The notes beneath the pieces are model-generated. The model saw nothing but the letters and a program-made list of their open reading frames with translations, made no database searches and was not told the DNA's origin. The translations under genes and the position numbers were made by a program. From positions 124,001 to 188,000 of the forward strand of contig CAVPSA010000055.1 of the NCBI GenBank assembly GCA_963707905.1: DNA of 64,000 bases, given 5' to 3'. Source of the DNA: DASXKD01 sp963707905 (GTDB taxonomy: Bacteria; Actinomycetota; Actinomycetes; Streptosporangiales; Streptosporangiaceae). The stretch's first letter is position 1; every line of letters begins with the position of its first letter. Positions 8,609 through 17,673 of the stretch are shown one piece after another.

Positions 8609-9361
8609 ATGTCGCGCCGCCCTAACGCAGCCCCTGGCAGCCAGGGCATCCCCGAGGCGACGATTGCTCGCCTGCCGGTCTACCTGCGGGTCCTGTACAC
8701 CTGTGCCGAGCAGGGCATCGCGACCGTGTCCAGTGAGGAACTCGCGGCCGCGGCCGGCGTCAACTCGGCGAAACTCCGCAAGGACCTCTCCCACCTGGGC
8801 TCCTATGGCACCAGGGGAGTGGGCTATGACGTGGACTATCTCGTCTATCAGGTGTCCCGCGAGCTTGGCCTGACCCAGGACTGGCCGGTGGTCATCGTGG
8901 GTGCGGGCAACCTCGGCCGGGCGCTGGCCAACTATGGCGGCTTCGCCTCCCGCGGCTTTCGCATCGCCGCGGTGCTTGATGCCGATCCCGCCGTCGTCGG
9001 TACCGAGATCGCCGCGGGCCAGGTGGTCGGCAGCAGCGATGCCATCGAGGAAGTGGTGGCGCAGCGCAGCGTGTCGATCGGGGTGATCGCCACGCCCGCG
9101 GCCACCGCGCAGGGAGTGTGCGACCGGCTGGTCGCCGCCGGCGTCACCAGCATCCTCAACTTCGCGCCCGTCGTGCTCAGCGTGCCGCCGGGCGTGGACG
9201 TGCGTAAAGTCGATCTGTCCATCGAGTTGCAGATCCTCGCCTTCCATGCGCAGCGGAGGTCGGACGTGCGGGTAGCCTCCGGCGAGAAAAGCCACTACCG
9301 TGCCGGGGTCGGGCTGGCCGCGCTGGCGGGCACTCCCGGTAAGCCGGTGACAGCGCCATGA
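8609..9361 (+). CDS. rex: Redox-sensing transcriptional repressor Rex
   Basis: 250 residues from ATG 8609, chosen because AGGAG lies at good spacing and the N-terminus then matches the family; the longer open frame upstream is noise. The N-terminal winged helix includes LPVYLRVLYTCAEQGI and GVNSAKLRKDLSHLGSYG. The NADH-binding Rossmann fold shows IVGAGNLGRALANYGGF. The C-terminal swapped helix is near IELQILAFHAQ. It senses NADH/NAD+ and represses respiratory and heme genes, with autoregulation through the operator at 8504-8521. Its stop overlaps the hemA start (ATGA). Confidence 0.97.
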   Translation: MSRRPNAAPGSQGIPEATIARLPVYLRVLYTCAEQGIATVSSEELAAAAGVNSAKLRKDLSHLGSYGTRGVGYDVDYLVYQVSRELGLTQDWPVVIVGAGNLGRALANYGGFASRGFRIAAVLDADPAVVGTEIAAGQVVGSSDAIEEVVAQRSVSIGVIATPAATAQGVCDRLVAAGVTSILNFAPVVLSVPPGVDVRKVDLSIELQILAFHAQRRSDVRVASGEKSHYRAGVGLAALAGTPGKPVTAP

Positions 9362-10806
9362 GCGTCCTGGTCGTGGGGCTGAGCCATCGCAGCGCTCCCG
9401 TGCCCGTCCTGGAACGGGCCGCGGTGAACGGTGACGCACTGGGCAAGCTGCTGCGCGATGTGTTCCATGCCGAGCACGTCGCGGGCACGTTCACGGTGTC
9501 CACCTGCAACCGGGTCGAGGTCTACGCAGAGGTGGACAAGTTCCACGCCGGCGTGTCGGTCATCTGCGAGATGCTCGCCAGGCACAGCGGCGTCGCGCTG
9601 CCCGAGCTCACGCCACATCTGTACGTGCACTACGAAGACCGGGCGGTGCAGCATCTGCTGTCGATGACCTGCGGCCTGGAATCCATGGTGGTAGGCGAAA
9701 GCCAGATCCTCGGCCAGGTGCGCCGGGCCCTGGCCCTGGCGCGCAAGCACCAGACGATCGGCCGCACCCTCGACGACCTCGGCACGCTCGCGCTGCGGAC
9801 GGCCAAGCGGGCGCACACGCAAACGGGCATCGACCGGGCAGGCGCGAACCTGGTGACGGTAGGGGCCAGCCTGGCCGCCGCCAGGCTGGCCACCCGGGCT
9901 GCCACCCCGGATGACGCCGCGCCGGCTGCCACCCCGGATGACGCCGCGCCGGCTGCCACCCCGGATGACGCCGCGCCGCTGCACGGCCGGACCGTGCTCG
10001 TCGTGGGCGCCGGCTCGATGAGCGCACTCGCGGTCGCCACCGCCGCCCGGCTCGGCGCGGCCGGTATCGTCGTCGCGAACCGCACCAGAGAGCGGGCCGA
10101 GCGCCTGGCGGCCCCGGTCGGCGGCAGCACGGCCGAACTGCACGATCTCGGGCCTGCCCTGGCCGCCGCCGACCTGGTCATCTCCTGCACCGGCGCGGCC
10201 GGGCTGGTGATCACGGCGGACATGGTCACGGCCGCACTCGGGGAACGGCAGCCAGCGGGCGGCACCCGCCCGCTGGTCCTTCTCGATCTGGCGCTGCCGC
10301 GCGACGTGGATCCCAAGGCCGGCCAGCTGCCGGGTGTCACCGTGATCGGCCTGGAGTCGCTGCAGGACGCCGGCGCATCCCTCGCCGCCAGCCAGGCGGG
10401 GGACGTGGCGGCGGTGCGGGCCATCGTGGCCGAAGAGCTTGCCGCGCGGGCGTCCGCGCGGCATGCGGCCCGGGTCGCGCCCACCGTGGTGGCGCTGCGG
10501 GCCAAAGCCGTGGAGGTGGTCGAGGCGGAACTGGCCCGGCTGGCGGGCAAGCTCGGCGAGATCGACGACCGTGCCCGCGCCGAGATCGCCCAGGCCATGC
10601 ACCGGGTCATGGATAAGCTGCTACATGCGCCTACAGTGCGAGTCAAGGAGCTGGCCGGGTCTCCGGGCGGCGATTCCTATGAGGCAGCGCTACGGGTGCT
10701 TTTTGATCTCGACCCCGAGGCGGTCGAGGCGGTGACCAGGGCCGATGCCGGGCTGGTGGCAGGCGGCCCGGCGCCTGCCGTGCCGCCCGAGCAGGAGGCC
10801 AGGTGA
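9358..10806 (+). CDS. hemA: Glutamyl-tRNA reductase
   Basis: 482 residues. The catalytic domain holds GLSHRSAPVPVLERA and the nucleophile Cys50 in STCNRVEVYAEVD. The substrate region has GESQILGQVRRAL. The NADPH domain begins VLVVGAGSMSALAVATAARLGA. The C-terminal dimerisation helices follow. It makes glutamate-1-semialdehyde from Glu-tRNA, the first committed heme step. It is oddly long because three identical 9-residue repeats (AATPDDAAP) sit in the linker before the Rossmann domain. It is coupled to rex and hemC by ATGA/GTGA-type overlaps. Confidence 0.97.
   Translation: MSVLVVGLSHRSAPVPVLERAAVNGDALGKLLRDVFHAEHVAGTFTVSTCNRVEVYAEVDKFHAGVSVICEMLARHSGVALPELTPHLYVHYEDRAVQHLLSMTCGLESMVVGESQILGQVRRALALARKHQTIGRTLDDLGTLALRTAKRAHTQTGIDRAGANLVTVGASLAAARLATRAATPDDAAPAATPDDAAPAATPDDAAPLHGRTVLVVGAGSMSALAVATAARLGAAGIVVANRTRERAERLAAPVGGSTAELHDLGPALAAADLVISCTGAAGLVITADMVTAALGERQPAGGTRPLVLLDLALPRDVDPKAGQLPGVTVIGLESLQDAGASLAASQAGDVAAVRAIVAEELAARASARHAARVAPTVVALRAKAVEVVEAELARLAGKLGEIDDRARAEIAQAMHRVMDKLLHAPTVRVKELAGSPGGDSYEAALRVLFDLDPEAVEAVTRADAGLVAGGPAPAVPPEQEAR
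9898..9978 (+). repeat. Three perfect 27-bp tandem repeats inside hemA
   Basis: Units 9898-9924, 9925-9951 and 9952-9978 are identical and encode AATPDDAAP three times in frame. They lie in the linker between the catalytic and NADPH domains. Perfect identity suggests recent slippage or unequal crossover. Confidence 0.97.
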
Positions 10807-11795
10807 GCAGGTCGGTGCTGCGGCTGGGTACCCGCAAGAGCCCGATGGCGCTGGCCCAGTCCGGTCAGGTGGCCAGGCTCATCACCGCGCGCACCGGCCG
10901 GCACGTCGAACTAGTTGAATTGACCTCGTTCGGCGACGTCACCCAGGTCCACCTGCCCGACATCGGCGGCACGGGCGTGTTCGTGAGCGCCCTGCGGGAA
11001 AGCCTCCTGTACGGCGACGTCGACCTGGCCGTGCACTCGCTCAAGGACCTGCCCACGGCGCCGCTGCCCGGCATCGTCCTCGCGGCCGTACCGGCCAGGG
11101 AAGACCCCAGGGACGCACTGGTGGGCAAGGATGGCGCCAAGCTGGCCGACCTGCCCTCCGGCGCGATGATCGGCACCGGCTCGCCGCGGCGGGCTGCCCA
11201 GCTGCGGCTGATGCGGCCGGATATCCGCCCGGTGCCGGTGCGCGGCAATGCCGGGACCCGGCTGGCAAAGGTGACCTCTGGGGAACTGGACGCGGTGGTG
11301 CTCGCCTACGCAGGACTGGCCCGGATCGGGGCGCTTGAGGAGGTCAGCGAGGTTTTCGAGCCGGACGCGATGATTCCCGCACCGGGGCAGGGCGCCCTGG
11401 CGGTGGAATGCCTGGGCGCCGCGGGCGACCTGGCGGCCCTGCTCGCCGAGGTGGACGACCCGGGCAGCCGCGCGGCCGTGACGGCGGAGCGTACGGTGCT
11501 CGCCGAGCTTGAGGCCGGCTGCAGCGCGCCGCTTGGCGCTTACGCAGCCGGGACCGACATACTGCAGCTCACGGCCGCCGTCATCGCCGTGGATGGCGGG
11601 ACGGCCGTGCGGGCTTCGATAAGCGGCCCCGCCGCGCGGGCGGCCACGCTCGGCCGCGAGGTGGCCGGCGAACTGCTGCGGCACGGGGCAGGAACGATCG
11701 TGGCGGGCTCGACCGCCATGGGCGCGCCCGGCAAGAGGGCGCCAGGCCCGGCAATGCCGCCGGGTGCTCTAGGTAACGGGGACGATGCGCAGTGA
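10803..11795 (+). CDS. hemC: Porphobilinogen deaminase (hydroxymethylbilane synthase)
   Basis: 330 residues. LRLGTRKSPMALAQSGQV is the N-terminal signature, VHSLKDLPT holds catalytic residues, and IGTGSPRRAAQLRL and ALAVECLG follow. Cys240 in EAGCSAPLGAYA anchors the dipyrromethane cofactor. It polymerises four porphobilinogens into hydroxymethylbilane. The GTG start overlaps the hemA stop and the end overlaps the next start. The last ~25 residues, after the usual domain end, are Gly/Pro-rich and look dispensable. Confidence 0.97.
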   Translation: MSRSVLRLGTRKSPMALAQSGQVARLITARTGRHVELVELTSFGDVTQVHLPDIGGTGVFVSALRESLLYGDVDLAVHSLKDLPTAPLPGIVLAAVPAREDPRDALVGKDGAKLADLPSGAMIGTGSPRRAAQLRLMRPDIRPVPVRGNAGTRLAKVTSGELDAVVLAYAGLARIGALEEVSEVFEPDAMIPAPGQGALAVECLGAAGDLAALLAEVDDPGSRAAVTAERTVLAELEAGCSAPLGAYAAGTDILQLTAAVIAVDGGTAVRASISGPAARAATLGREVAGELLRHGAGTIVAGSTAMGAPGKRAPGPAMPPGALGNGDDAQ

Positions 11796-13450
11796 ACCTC
11801 ACACCCGTGATGCAGAAGACCGAGGAACCGGCAGCGGGTGCGTTGCCGGTCAACGGCCAGGCGGCCGAGACGGCGGCGCCGTCCCGGCCGGGCCTGGCGG
11901 CCTTCACCGGGACCGGCCCCGGTGACACCGGCCTGCTCACCCTGCGTGCCGCCGAGTTGCTCGGCCAGGCCGACATGGTGGTCGGCAGTGCGGAACTGAC
12001 CGGCCGCGTGGCGCACCTGGTGCCCGAGGCGGCGGCCGTAATTGAGACGGGCCAGGGCGGCGCCGACGCCCGGGCGCTGATCAGTGCCGTGCAGGCGGGC
12101 CAGATCGTGGTCCGGCTGTGCCCGGGCGACCCGCTGCTGTTCGGCCAGGCAGCCGCCGAGGCGGACGCGTGCGCGCAAGCCGCGATACCGCTGGAGATCG
12201 TGCCGGGCATACCCGCCGCCACCGCCGTTCCCGCCTACGCTGGCCTGCCGCTGACCAGCGACGCCACCGCGGACCTGCGGGTCGTGCACGCATCCGAGCT
12301 AAGCCGGGCGCCGGCCGAGTTCCAGGCGGCGGGCAGCCTCGTCATCCTGGGCGCGGAAGGCGGGCCGGTCGATCTGGCGAAGATGCTGATGGCGGCCGGC
12401 TGGCCGGACGCCACCCCGCTGGCCATCACCTGGAACGGCACCACCACCGACCAGCACACGGTGCTGACCAAGCTGTCGTCGGTGGCCGCCGACCTCAAGG
12501 CGGCCGGGGTGAGCGTGCTGACCGAGGACGGCCCGGCGATCGCGGTGGTCGGCGAGGCGGCCGGTCACCGGGGGCTTTCCTGGTTCGAGAACAAGCCGCT
12601 GTTCGGCTGGCGGGTGCTCGTGCCGCGCACCAAGGAGCAGGCCGCCTCGGTGTCGGAGCGGCTGCGCTCCTACGGTGCGGTGCCGCAGGTGGTTCCCACC
12701 ATCGCGGTCGAGCCGCCACGCGCTCCGCAGCAGATGGAGCGCGCCATCAAGGGCCTGGTCACGGGCCGGTACCAGTGGATCGCGTTCACCTCGGCGAACG
12801 CGGTGCGCGCGGTGCGCGAAAAGCTGGAGGAGTACGGCCTGGACGCGCGGGCCTTCGCCGGGATCAAGGTGGCCGCGGTGGGAGAGCAGACGGCCGCGGC
12901 GCTCGGTGAGTTCGGCATCAAGCCCGACCTGGTGCCGGAGGCCGAGCAGTCGAGCGAGGGCCTGGCGGCTGCCTGGCCGCCCTATGACGACGTGCTCGAC
13001 CCGATCAACCGGGTGCTGCTGCCCAGGGCGGACATAGCCACGGAAACCCTGGTGGCGCGGCTGACCGACCTGGGCTGGGAAACCGAGGACGTGACCGCGT
13101 ACCGCACGGTGCGCGCCGCACCACCGCCTGCCCCCATCCGGGAGGCGATCAAGGGCGGCGGCTTCGACGCCGTGCTGTTCACCTCCTCCTCCACCGTGCG
13201 GAACCTCATCGGCATCGCTGGCAAGCCGCACGCGGTGACCGCGGTGGCGGTGATCGGCCCACAGACCGCGCAGACCGCGGCCGAGTACGGGCTCCGCGTC
13301 GACGTCACGGCGCCGCGGCCGTCGGCCACGGCGCTGGTGGACGCGCTGGCCGAGCACGGCGCGCGGCTGCGGGACGCCGCCCTGGCCGCGGGCGAACCGG
13401 TGCGCAGGCCCAGCGAGCGCCGCCGCGGCGGCCGCCGCCGCATACGGTAG
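11792..13450 (+). CDS. hemD: Uroporphyrinogen-III methyltransferase-like / uroporphyrinogen-III synthase fusion
   Basis: 552 residues. The first ~255 resemble the CobA/CysG tetrapyrrole methylase: FTGTGPGDTGLLTLRAAELL, VVRLCPGDPLLFGQ and VPGIPAATAVPAYAGLPLT. The second half, from about residue 270, is HemD: FGWRVLVPRTKEQAASV, WIAFTSANAVRAVREKL and VLFTSSSTVRNLIG. The synthase closes hydroxymethylbilane to uroporphyrinogen III; the methylase starts the siroheme/B12 branch. This fusion is standard in actinobacteria. The methylase N-terminus departs from the usual VYLVGAGPGDP pattern, so its activity is less certain than that of HemD. The tail is Arg-rich. Confidence 0.93.
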   Translation: MNLTPVMQKTEEPAAGALPVNGQAAETAAPSRPGLAAFTGTGPGDTGLLTLRAAELLGQADMVVGSAELTGRVAHLVPEAAAVIETGQGGADARALISAVQAGQIVVRLCPGDPLLFGQAAAEADACAQAAIPLEIVPGIPAATAVPAYAGLPLTSDATADLRVVHASELSRAPAEFQAAGSLVILGAEGGPVDLAKMLMAAGWPDATPLAITWNGTTTDQHTVLTKLSSVAADLKAAGVSVLTEDGPAIAVVGEAAGHRGLSWFENKPLFGWRVLVPRTKEQAASVSERLRSYGAVPQVVPTIAVEPPRAPQQMERAIKGLVTGRYQWIAFTSANAVRAVREKLEEYGLDARAFAGIKVAAVGEQTAAALGEFGIKPDLVPEAEQSSEGLAAAWPPYDDVLDPINRVLLPRADIATETLVARLTDLGWETEDVTAYRTVRAAPPPAPIREAIKGGGFDAVLFTSSSTVRNLIGIAGKPHAVTAVAVIGPQTAQTAAEYGLRVDVTAPRPSATALVDALAEHGARLRDAALAAGEPVRRPSERRRGGRRRIR

Positions 13451-13507
13451 TCGCGGAGCACGGTAGTCCGGGAGCGCCCAGGTCCCGGAGCCTTGAAGGA
13501 GGTAGTC

Positions 13508-14485
13508 GTGACTGGCTTCCCCGCTGTCCGGCCCCGGAGGCTGCGCCGTACCCCGGCGCTGCGCCGCCTCGCCGCGCACACCAGCGTCCGAGGTGCCGAC
13601 CTGGTGCTCCCGATGTTCGTCAAGGAGGGGATCACCGAGCCCGTGCCGGTGCCCTCCATGCCCGGTGTGGTCCAGCACACCAGGGACAGCCTGCGCAAGG
13701 CTGCGGCCGAGGCGGCCGAGGCCGGGGTCGGCGGCCTGATCCTGTTCGGCATCCCGGCCGTCAAGGACGGCCAGGGCTCTGCCGCCGACGATCCCGGTGG
13801 CATCATCCAGGAGGCCCTGCGGGACGTGGTCGCGGAAGTCGGCGACGAGGTCGTGATCATGGCCGACCTGTGCCTGTGCGAGTACACCGACCACGGGCAC
13901 TGCGGCGTGCTGACCGGCTCGGGTGCGGTGGACAACGACGCCACGCTTGAGCGTTACGCCGCGGCCGCGGTGGCACAGGCCCGCGCGGGGGCCCACGTCG
14001 TCGCCCCGAGCGGGATGATGGACGGGCAGGTGGCCGCGATCAGGCGCGCCCTCGACGAGGCCGGCGAGCCGGAGGTGGCGATCTGCGCCTACGCGGTCAA
14101 ATACGCCTCGTGCTTCTACGGGCCGTTCCGCGATGCCGCCGAGGGCGCGCCCCGCTTCGGCGACCGGGCGTCCTACCAGCAGGACCCGAGCGCCGGGGAC
14201 GCGCTCCGTGAGGCCATGCTCGACGTGGACGAGGGCGCCGACATCGTCATCGTCAAGCCCGCCCTGCCCTACCTGGACATCGTCGCGCAGGTCGCGGCGG
14301 CCGCGCCGGTGCCGGTGGCGGCCTATCAGGTCAGCGGTGAGTACGCGATGGCCGAGGCGGCCGCCGCGCGGGGCTGGCTCGACCGGGACCGGGCGATCAT
14401 GGAGACGCTGACCGCGATCAAGCGGGCCGGTGCGGGCATCATCCTCACCTACTGGGCCGCCGAGGCAGCCCGCCGCCTCACCTGA
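13508..14485 (+). CDS. hemB: Delta-aminolevulinic acid dehydratase (porphobilinogen synthase)
   Basis: 325 residues from GTG 13508, set by GAAGGAGG 7 bases upstream. The metal-binding segment MADLCLCEYTDHGHCG carries the Cys residues of a zinc-type enzyme. Catalytic lysines lie in AVKYASCFYGPF and IVKPALPYLDI. It condenses two 5-aminolevulinates to porphobilinogen. It is separated from hemD by 57 bases, so it is probably in the same transcript but independently initiated. Confidence 0.97.
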   Translation: MTGFPAVRPRRLRRTPALRRLAAHTSVRGADLVLPMFVKEGITEPVPVPSMPGVVQHTRDSLRKAAAEAAEAGVGGLILFGIPAVKDGQGSAADDPGGIIQEALRDVVAEVGDEVVIMADLCLCEYTDHGHCGVLTGSGAVDNDATLERYAAAAVAQARAGAHVVAPSGMMDGQVAAIRRALDEAGEPEVAICAYAVKYASCFYGPFRDAAEGAPRFGDRASYQQDPSAGDALREAMLDVDEGADIVIVKPALPYLDIVAQVAAAAPVPVAAYQVSGEYAMAEAAAARGWLDRDRAIMETLTAIKRAGAGIILTYWAAEAARRLT

Positions 14486-14621
14486 CCCGGCCTACCGCGA
14501 GGGTGCCCCGACGTCACCGTTAGGTATCTTCTGCGCCTTACTCAGCGAGGTCGCCTGCATGCCCGCCGCACACACGGCATCATCGGGGGTAGCAACAGGC
14601 GGAAGAGGAGTGGGGCCGCCG

Positions 14622-15332
14622 ATGGTTGAGGTATTGCCGCGCCGCGCGCGGCGGCGCGCTGACGCGGGCAAACGGGCGGCCGCCGCGGTTGAGTTCGCGG
14701 AACTCGGCTGGCCGGTTTGTGCTGGGGCGATCGCGCCGCGCACAGACTCCGCCCGTCACCGGGTGCCCGCGATGGTTGCCCGGGGCCAGCCGCGCAGCAG
14801 TGGCAGCGGCCGCGCCTGCTCCTGTGACCGGATCGGCTGCCCCGCGCCCGGGGCCCATCCGGTCTCCGCCGCCTGGCAGATCGAGGCGTCCAGCGACCCG
14901 GCCGAGGTGAGCAGGTGGTGGCGGGACCGCCCGGACGCGAGCATCATCCTGGTCACGGGGCGGGTGTTCGACGTACTCGACGTCCCGGCAAGGGTCGGCT
15001 TGCTGGCCCTTGAGCGGATGGGCCGCTCTCCGGCGGTCACGGGCCCGGTCGCGCTGAGCGCGGACAACCGGGCCCTGTTTTTTGCCACCACCCGCGGCGC
15101 GCCCGCCGACGAGGACGAATGGTGGTCGTGTCACCTGGACTGTGAGCCGGACAGCTTCGCCCCGGTGGCCGGGCTGCGCTGGCACTGCCGGGACAGTTAT
15201 GTGGTGGCCCCCGCCCGCACCAGCCGCGGGCCTGGCGCACACTGGATCCGGGACCCGCGGGAGCACGCCCTGCCGGACTGCCTGCGGCTGCTCGAATACC
15301 TTGCCGACACCTGCGAGGAGGTGCTGAGCTGA
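14622..15332 (+). CDS. Bifunctional DNA primase/polymerase-like (Prim-Pol) protein
   Basis: 236 residues from ATG 14622, with GGAAGAGGAG 11 bases upstream; GTG 14610 is an alternative. AAAAVEFAELGWPVCAGAI and SDPAEVSRWWRDRPDASIIL are the N-terminal Prim-Pol signatures, and FDVLDVPARVG holds an acidic D-x-x-D pair at the expected metal-site position. ACSCDRIGCPAPGAHP is a Cys-rich motif seen in the family. It lacks the helicase or PriCT partner domain of plasmid replicases. The same gene lies between hemB and hemL in related actinomycetes. Its role is unknown. Confidence 0.85.
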   Translation: MVEVLPRRARRRADAGKRAAAAVEFAELGWPVCAGAIAPRTDSARHRVPAMVARGQPRSSGSGRACSCDRIGCPAPGAHPVSAAWQIEASSDPAEVSRWWRDRPDASIILVTGRVFDVLDVPARVGLLALERMGRSPAVTGPVALSADNRALFFATTRGAPADEDEWWSCHLDCEPDSFAPVAGLRWHCRDSYVVAPARTSRGPGAHWIRDPREHALPDCLRLLEYLADTCEEVLS

Positions 15333-16627
15333 GCCAGGCGGACACCCCCCACAGCCTGTACCGCCGCGCCTGCGAAGTCATCCCCGGCGGGGTGAACTCA
15401 CCCGTCCGGGCGTTCCGGGCGGTCGGCGGCGACCCGGTGTTCATCGCGTCCGGCCACGGCCCGTACCTGACCGACACCAGCGGCAACAGGTACGTGGACC
15501 TGATCTGCTCGTGGGGCCCGATGATCCTGGGCCACGCGCATCCCGAGGTGGTGGCCGCTGTCACCGCGGCGGCGGCCCGGGGCACCTCGTTCGGCGCCGC
15601 GACCCTGGCCGAGGTCGAGCTTGCCGAGCAGATCGCCGCGCGGGCCCCGGTGGACAAGGTCCGGCTGGTCAACTCCGGCACCGAGGCGACGATGTCGGCG
15701 GTGCGGCTGGCCCGGGCGTTCACCGGCAGGCGGCTGGTGGTGAAGTTCGCCGGCTGCTACCACGGGCATGTGGACGCGCTGCTGGCTGCGGCGGGGTCCG
15801 GGGTTGCCACGCTGGGCCTGCCGGACTCGCCCGGGGTGACCGGCGCCGCGGCCAGCGACACCGTGGTCCTGCCCTACAACGGCACCGCAGCGGTTGCGGA
15901 GGCGTTCGCCGCGCACGGGGCGCAGATCGCCTGCCTGATCACCGAGGCCTGCCCGGCCAACATGGGCGTGGTGCCGCCCGAGCCCGGCTTCAACGAGTTC
16001 CTCCAGGGGATCTGCGCCGAGCATGGCGCGCTGCTGATCATGGACGAGGTGCTTACCGGGTTCCGGGTCACCAGGTCTGGCTGGTATGGCCGGGAGGGTG
16101 TGGCCGGGGACCTGATGACGTTCGGCAAGGTGATGGGCGGCGGCCTGCCCGCGGCGGCGTTCGGCGGCCGGGCCGAAATCATGGACCTGCTGGCCCCGCT
16201 CGGCCCGGTCTACCAGGCGGGCACCCTGTCGGGGAACCCGCTGGCCACCGCCGCGGGCCTGGCCACGCTGCGTGCCTGCACACCAGAGGTGTACGCGCGC
16301 GTGGACGTGGCGGCCGCCGAGGTGGCCAAGCTGGCGGGCGATGCGCTCGGCGCGGCCGGTGTGCCGTTCCGCCTTCAGGAGGCCGGGAACCTGTTCTCGG
16401 TGTTCCTCGGCGGCACCAGCCAGGTATGGGATTTCGACGGCGCCCAGCGCCAGTCCGGCGCCGCCTATGCGGCGTTCTTCCACGCCATGCTGGACGGCGG
16501 GGTTTACCTGCCGCCCTCGCCGTACGAGGCGTGGTTCCTGTCCGCCGCGCACGATGACGAGGCGCTGGGCCGCATTGCCGCCGCGCTTCCCGCCGCCGCC
16601 CGGGCGGCGGCCGCTGCCCTGGGCTGA
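15329..16627 (+). CDS. hemL: Glutamate-1-semialdehyde 2,1-aminomutase
   Basis: 432 residues if translation starts at CTG 15329, whose TGA overlaps the previous stop; GAGGAGG lies about 8 bases upstream. The frame upstream of the first GTG (15392) encodes SLYRRACEVIPGGVNSPVR, the conserved start of HemL, so a GTG 15392 start would cut off essential sequence. No ATG, GTG or TTG occurs in between. The PLP lysine is K267 in FGKVMGGGLPAAAFGG. It converts glutamate-1-semialdehyde to 5-aminolevulinate and completes the C5 pathway with HemA. Confidence 0.93.
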   Translation: MSQADTPHSLYRRACEVIPGGVNSPVRAFRAVGGDPVFIASGHGPYLTDTSGNRYVDLICSWGPMILGHAHPEVVAAVTAAAARGTSFGAATLAEVELAEQIAARAPVDKVRLVNSGTEATMSAVRLARAFTGRRLVVKFAGCYHGHVDALLAAAGSGVATLGLPDSPGVTGAAASDTVVLPYNGTAAVAEAFAAHGAQIACLITEACPANMGVVPPEPGFNEFLQGICAEHGALLIMDEVLTGFRVTRSGWYGREGVAGDLMTFGKVMGGGLPAAAFGGRAEIMDLLAPLGPVYQAGTLSGNPLATAAGLATLRACTPEVYARVDVAAAEVAKLAGDALGAAGVPFRLQEAGNLFSVFLGGTSQVWDFDGAQRQSGAAYAAFFHAMLDGGVYLPPSPYEAWFLSAAHDDEALGRIAAALPAAARAAAAALG

Positions 16628-16801
16628 GGGCAGTCTGGCGAGTACGGACAGTTACTTCGGGCCGCCCGAAACGGCCGCCACCTGCAGAGTTTGAGTAGCT
16701 GTTAGTCAGGCACCCGCCGGGGGTGGATCTGCCAGGATGTGGTGCAAATGGCCCGGTCGCTGCGGCCTGGCCTGCCTTTACCGGAGCGAGGGAAACCACC
16801 A

Positions 16802-17665
16802 ATGGCGGTTCGTAACGTAATCAGCACGTTGACCCAGGACGGCACCGAGGTCATGGGCCCGGGTGTGCTCATGTACCACTATCCAGGCAACGACATCATG
16901 AACGGCAGTTTGCTCACCGTTGAGAGCAATCACTTCTGCGTGCTCAAATCGCGCGGAGCCATCCTGAACGTCTACGAGACCGGCCAGTACCCGGTGGAAA
17001 CCCCGCAGCGCCCGCTGATCGGCAGCTTCCAGCAGGCCTTCTACGGCGGGCAGTCACCGTGGCAGTACGAGGCGCTGTTCATCGCCCGGGCCAAGAGCGT
17101 GGCCAAGGCCCAGGGCATGGCGCTGTCTGCCGAGCTTGCTGAGCTTGTCTACGACGTGGACTACTACGTGCACGTGGAGACCAAGGAGGACGCGGTCAAG
17201 CTGGTCACCCACATGCCCTACGCCGGGCACCTGCTCACCACGGACGCGGTGAACGCCTATGCGGCCCCCGTGGTGGAGCGGGCCATCAACCAGCTTGTCC
17301 AGGTGACCCCGCTGGAGCGGGTCAACGAGAAGATCCACGAGATCACCGAACTGGTGCGCGGCCACCTGCAGGACTTCCTCGCCATTTACGGCATCACGCT
17401 GAACGACGTGAAGGTGCTGATGCGGCCAAGCGACGAGCGCATGCGCGAGCTGATCTCGCTGCGCGCGTTCGGGCTGTCCGAGCTGGACGCGGTCCGTTAC
17501 TACGTGGCGCTGAAGATGGCCGAGCGCGGCCTCGTTTCCGCGCCCAACGTGGCGGTCGGCGAGCCGTTCAACTACGGCATTACCAGCTTCGCCGCGATGC
17601 CCGGCATGGACCCCCGTGGCGGCGCCCCGGCGCAGCAGGTCCAGCACAACTCGGCCACCGGCTGA
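16802..17665 (+). CDS. SPFH/Band-7 domain protein
   Basis: 287 residues from ATG 16802, with GGAGCGAGGG upstream. The body, from VLMYHYPGNDIMNGSLLTVE to about residue 245, is an SPFH domain of the soluble bacterial type: no N-terminal membrane segment, then a helical region with ITELVRGHLQDFLAIYGI and LKMAERGLVSAPNVAVGEP. The tail is Gly/Pro/Gln-rich. Proteins of this class scaffold membranes or form large oligomers; the specific role is unknown. The fragment just downstream may be a former partner. Confidence 0.88.
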   Translation: MAVRNVISTLTQDGTEVMGPGVLMYHYPGNDIMNGSLLTVESNHFCVLKSRGAILNVYETGQYPVETPQRPLIGSFQQAFYGGQSPWQYEALFIARAKSVAKAQGMALSAELAELVYDVDYYVHVETKEDAVKLVTHMPYAGHLLTTDAVNAYAAPVVERAINQLVQVTPLERVNEKIHEITELVRGHLQDFLAIYGITLNDVKVLMRPSDERMRELISLRAFGLSELDAVRYYVALKMAERGLVSAPNVAVGEPFNYGITSFAAMPGMDPRGGAPAQQVQHNSATG

Positions 17666-17673
17666 GCGGGCCC

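Noticed and set aside
8204..9361. A 385-residue Rex starting upstream at 8204
   Set aside because: The extra part overlaps the glutaredoxin-like gene and the Rex operator; ATG 8609 has a ribosome site and the family length.
9898..9978. CRISPR-like array in hemA
   Set aside because: The repeats are contiguous without spacers and in frame; a coding tandem repeat explains them. No cas genes are present.
15392..16627. hemL starting at GTG 15392
   Set aside because: It would remove most of the conserved N-terminal segment that includes RRACEVIPGG.
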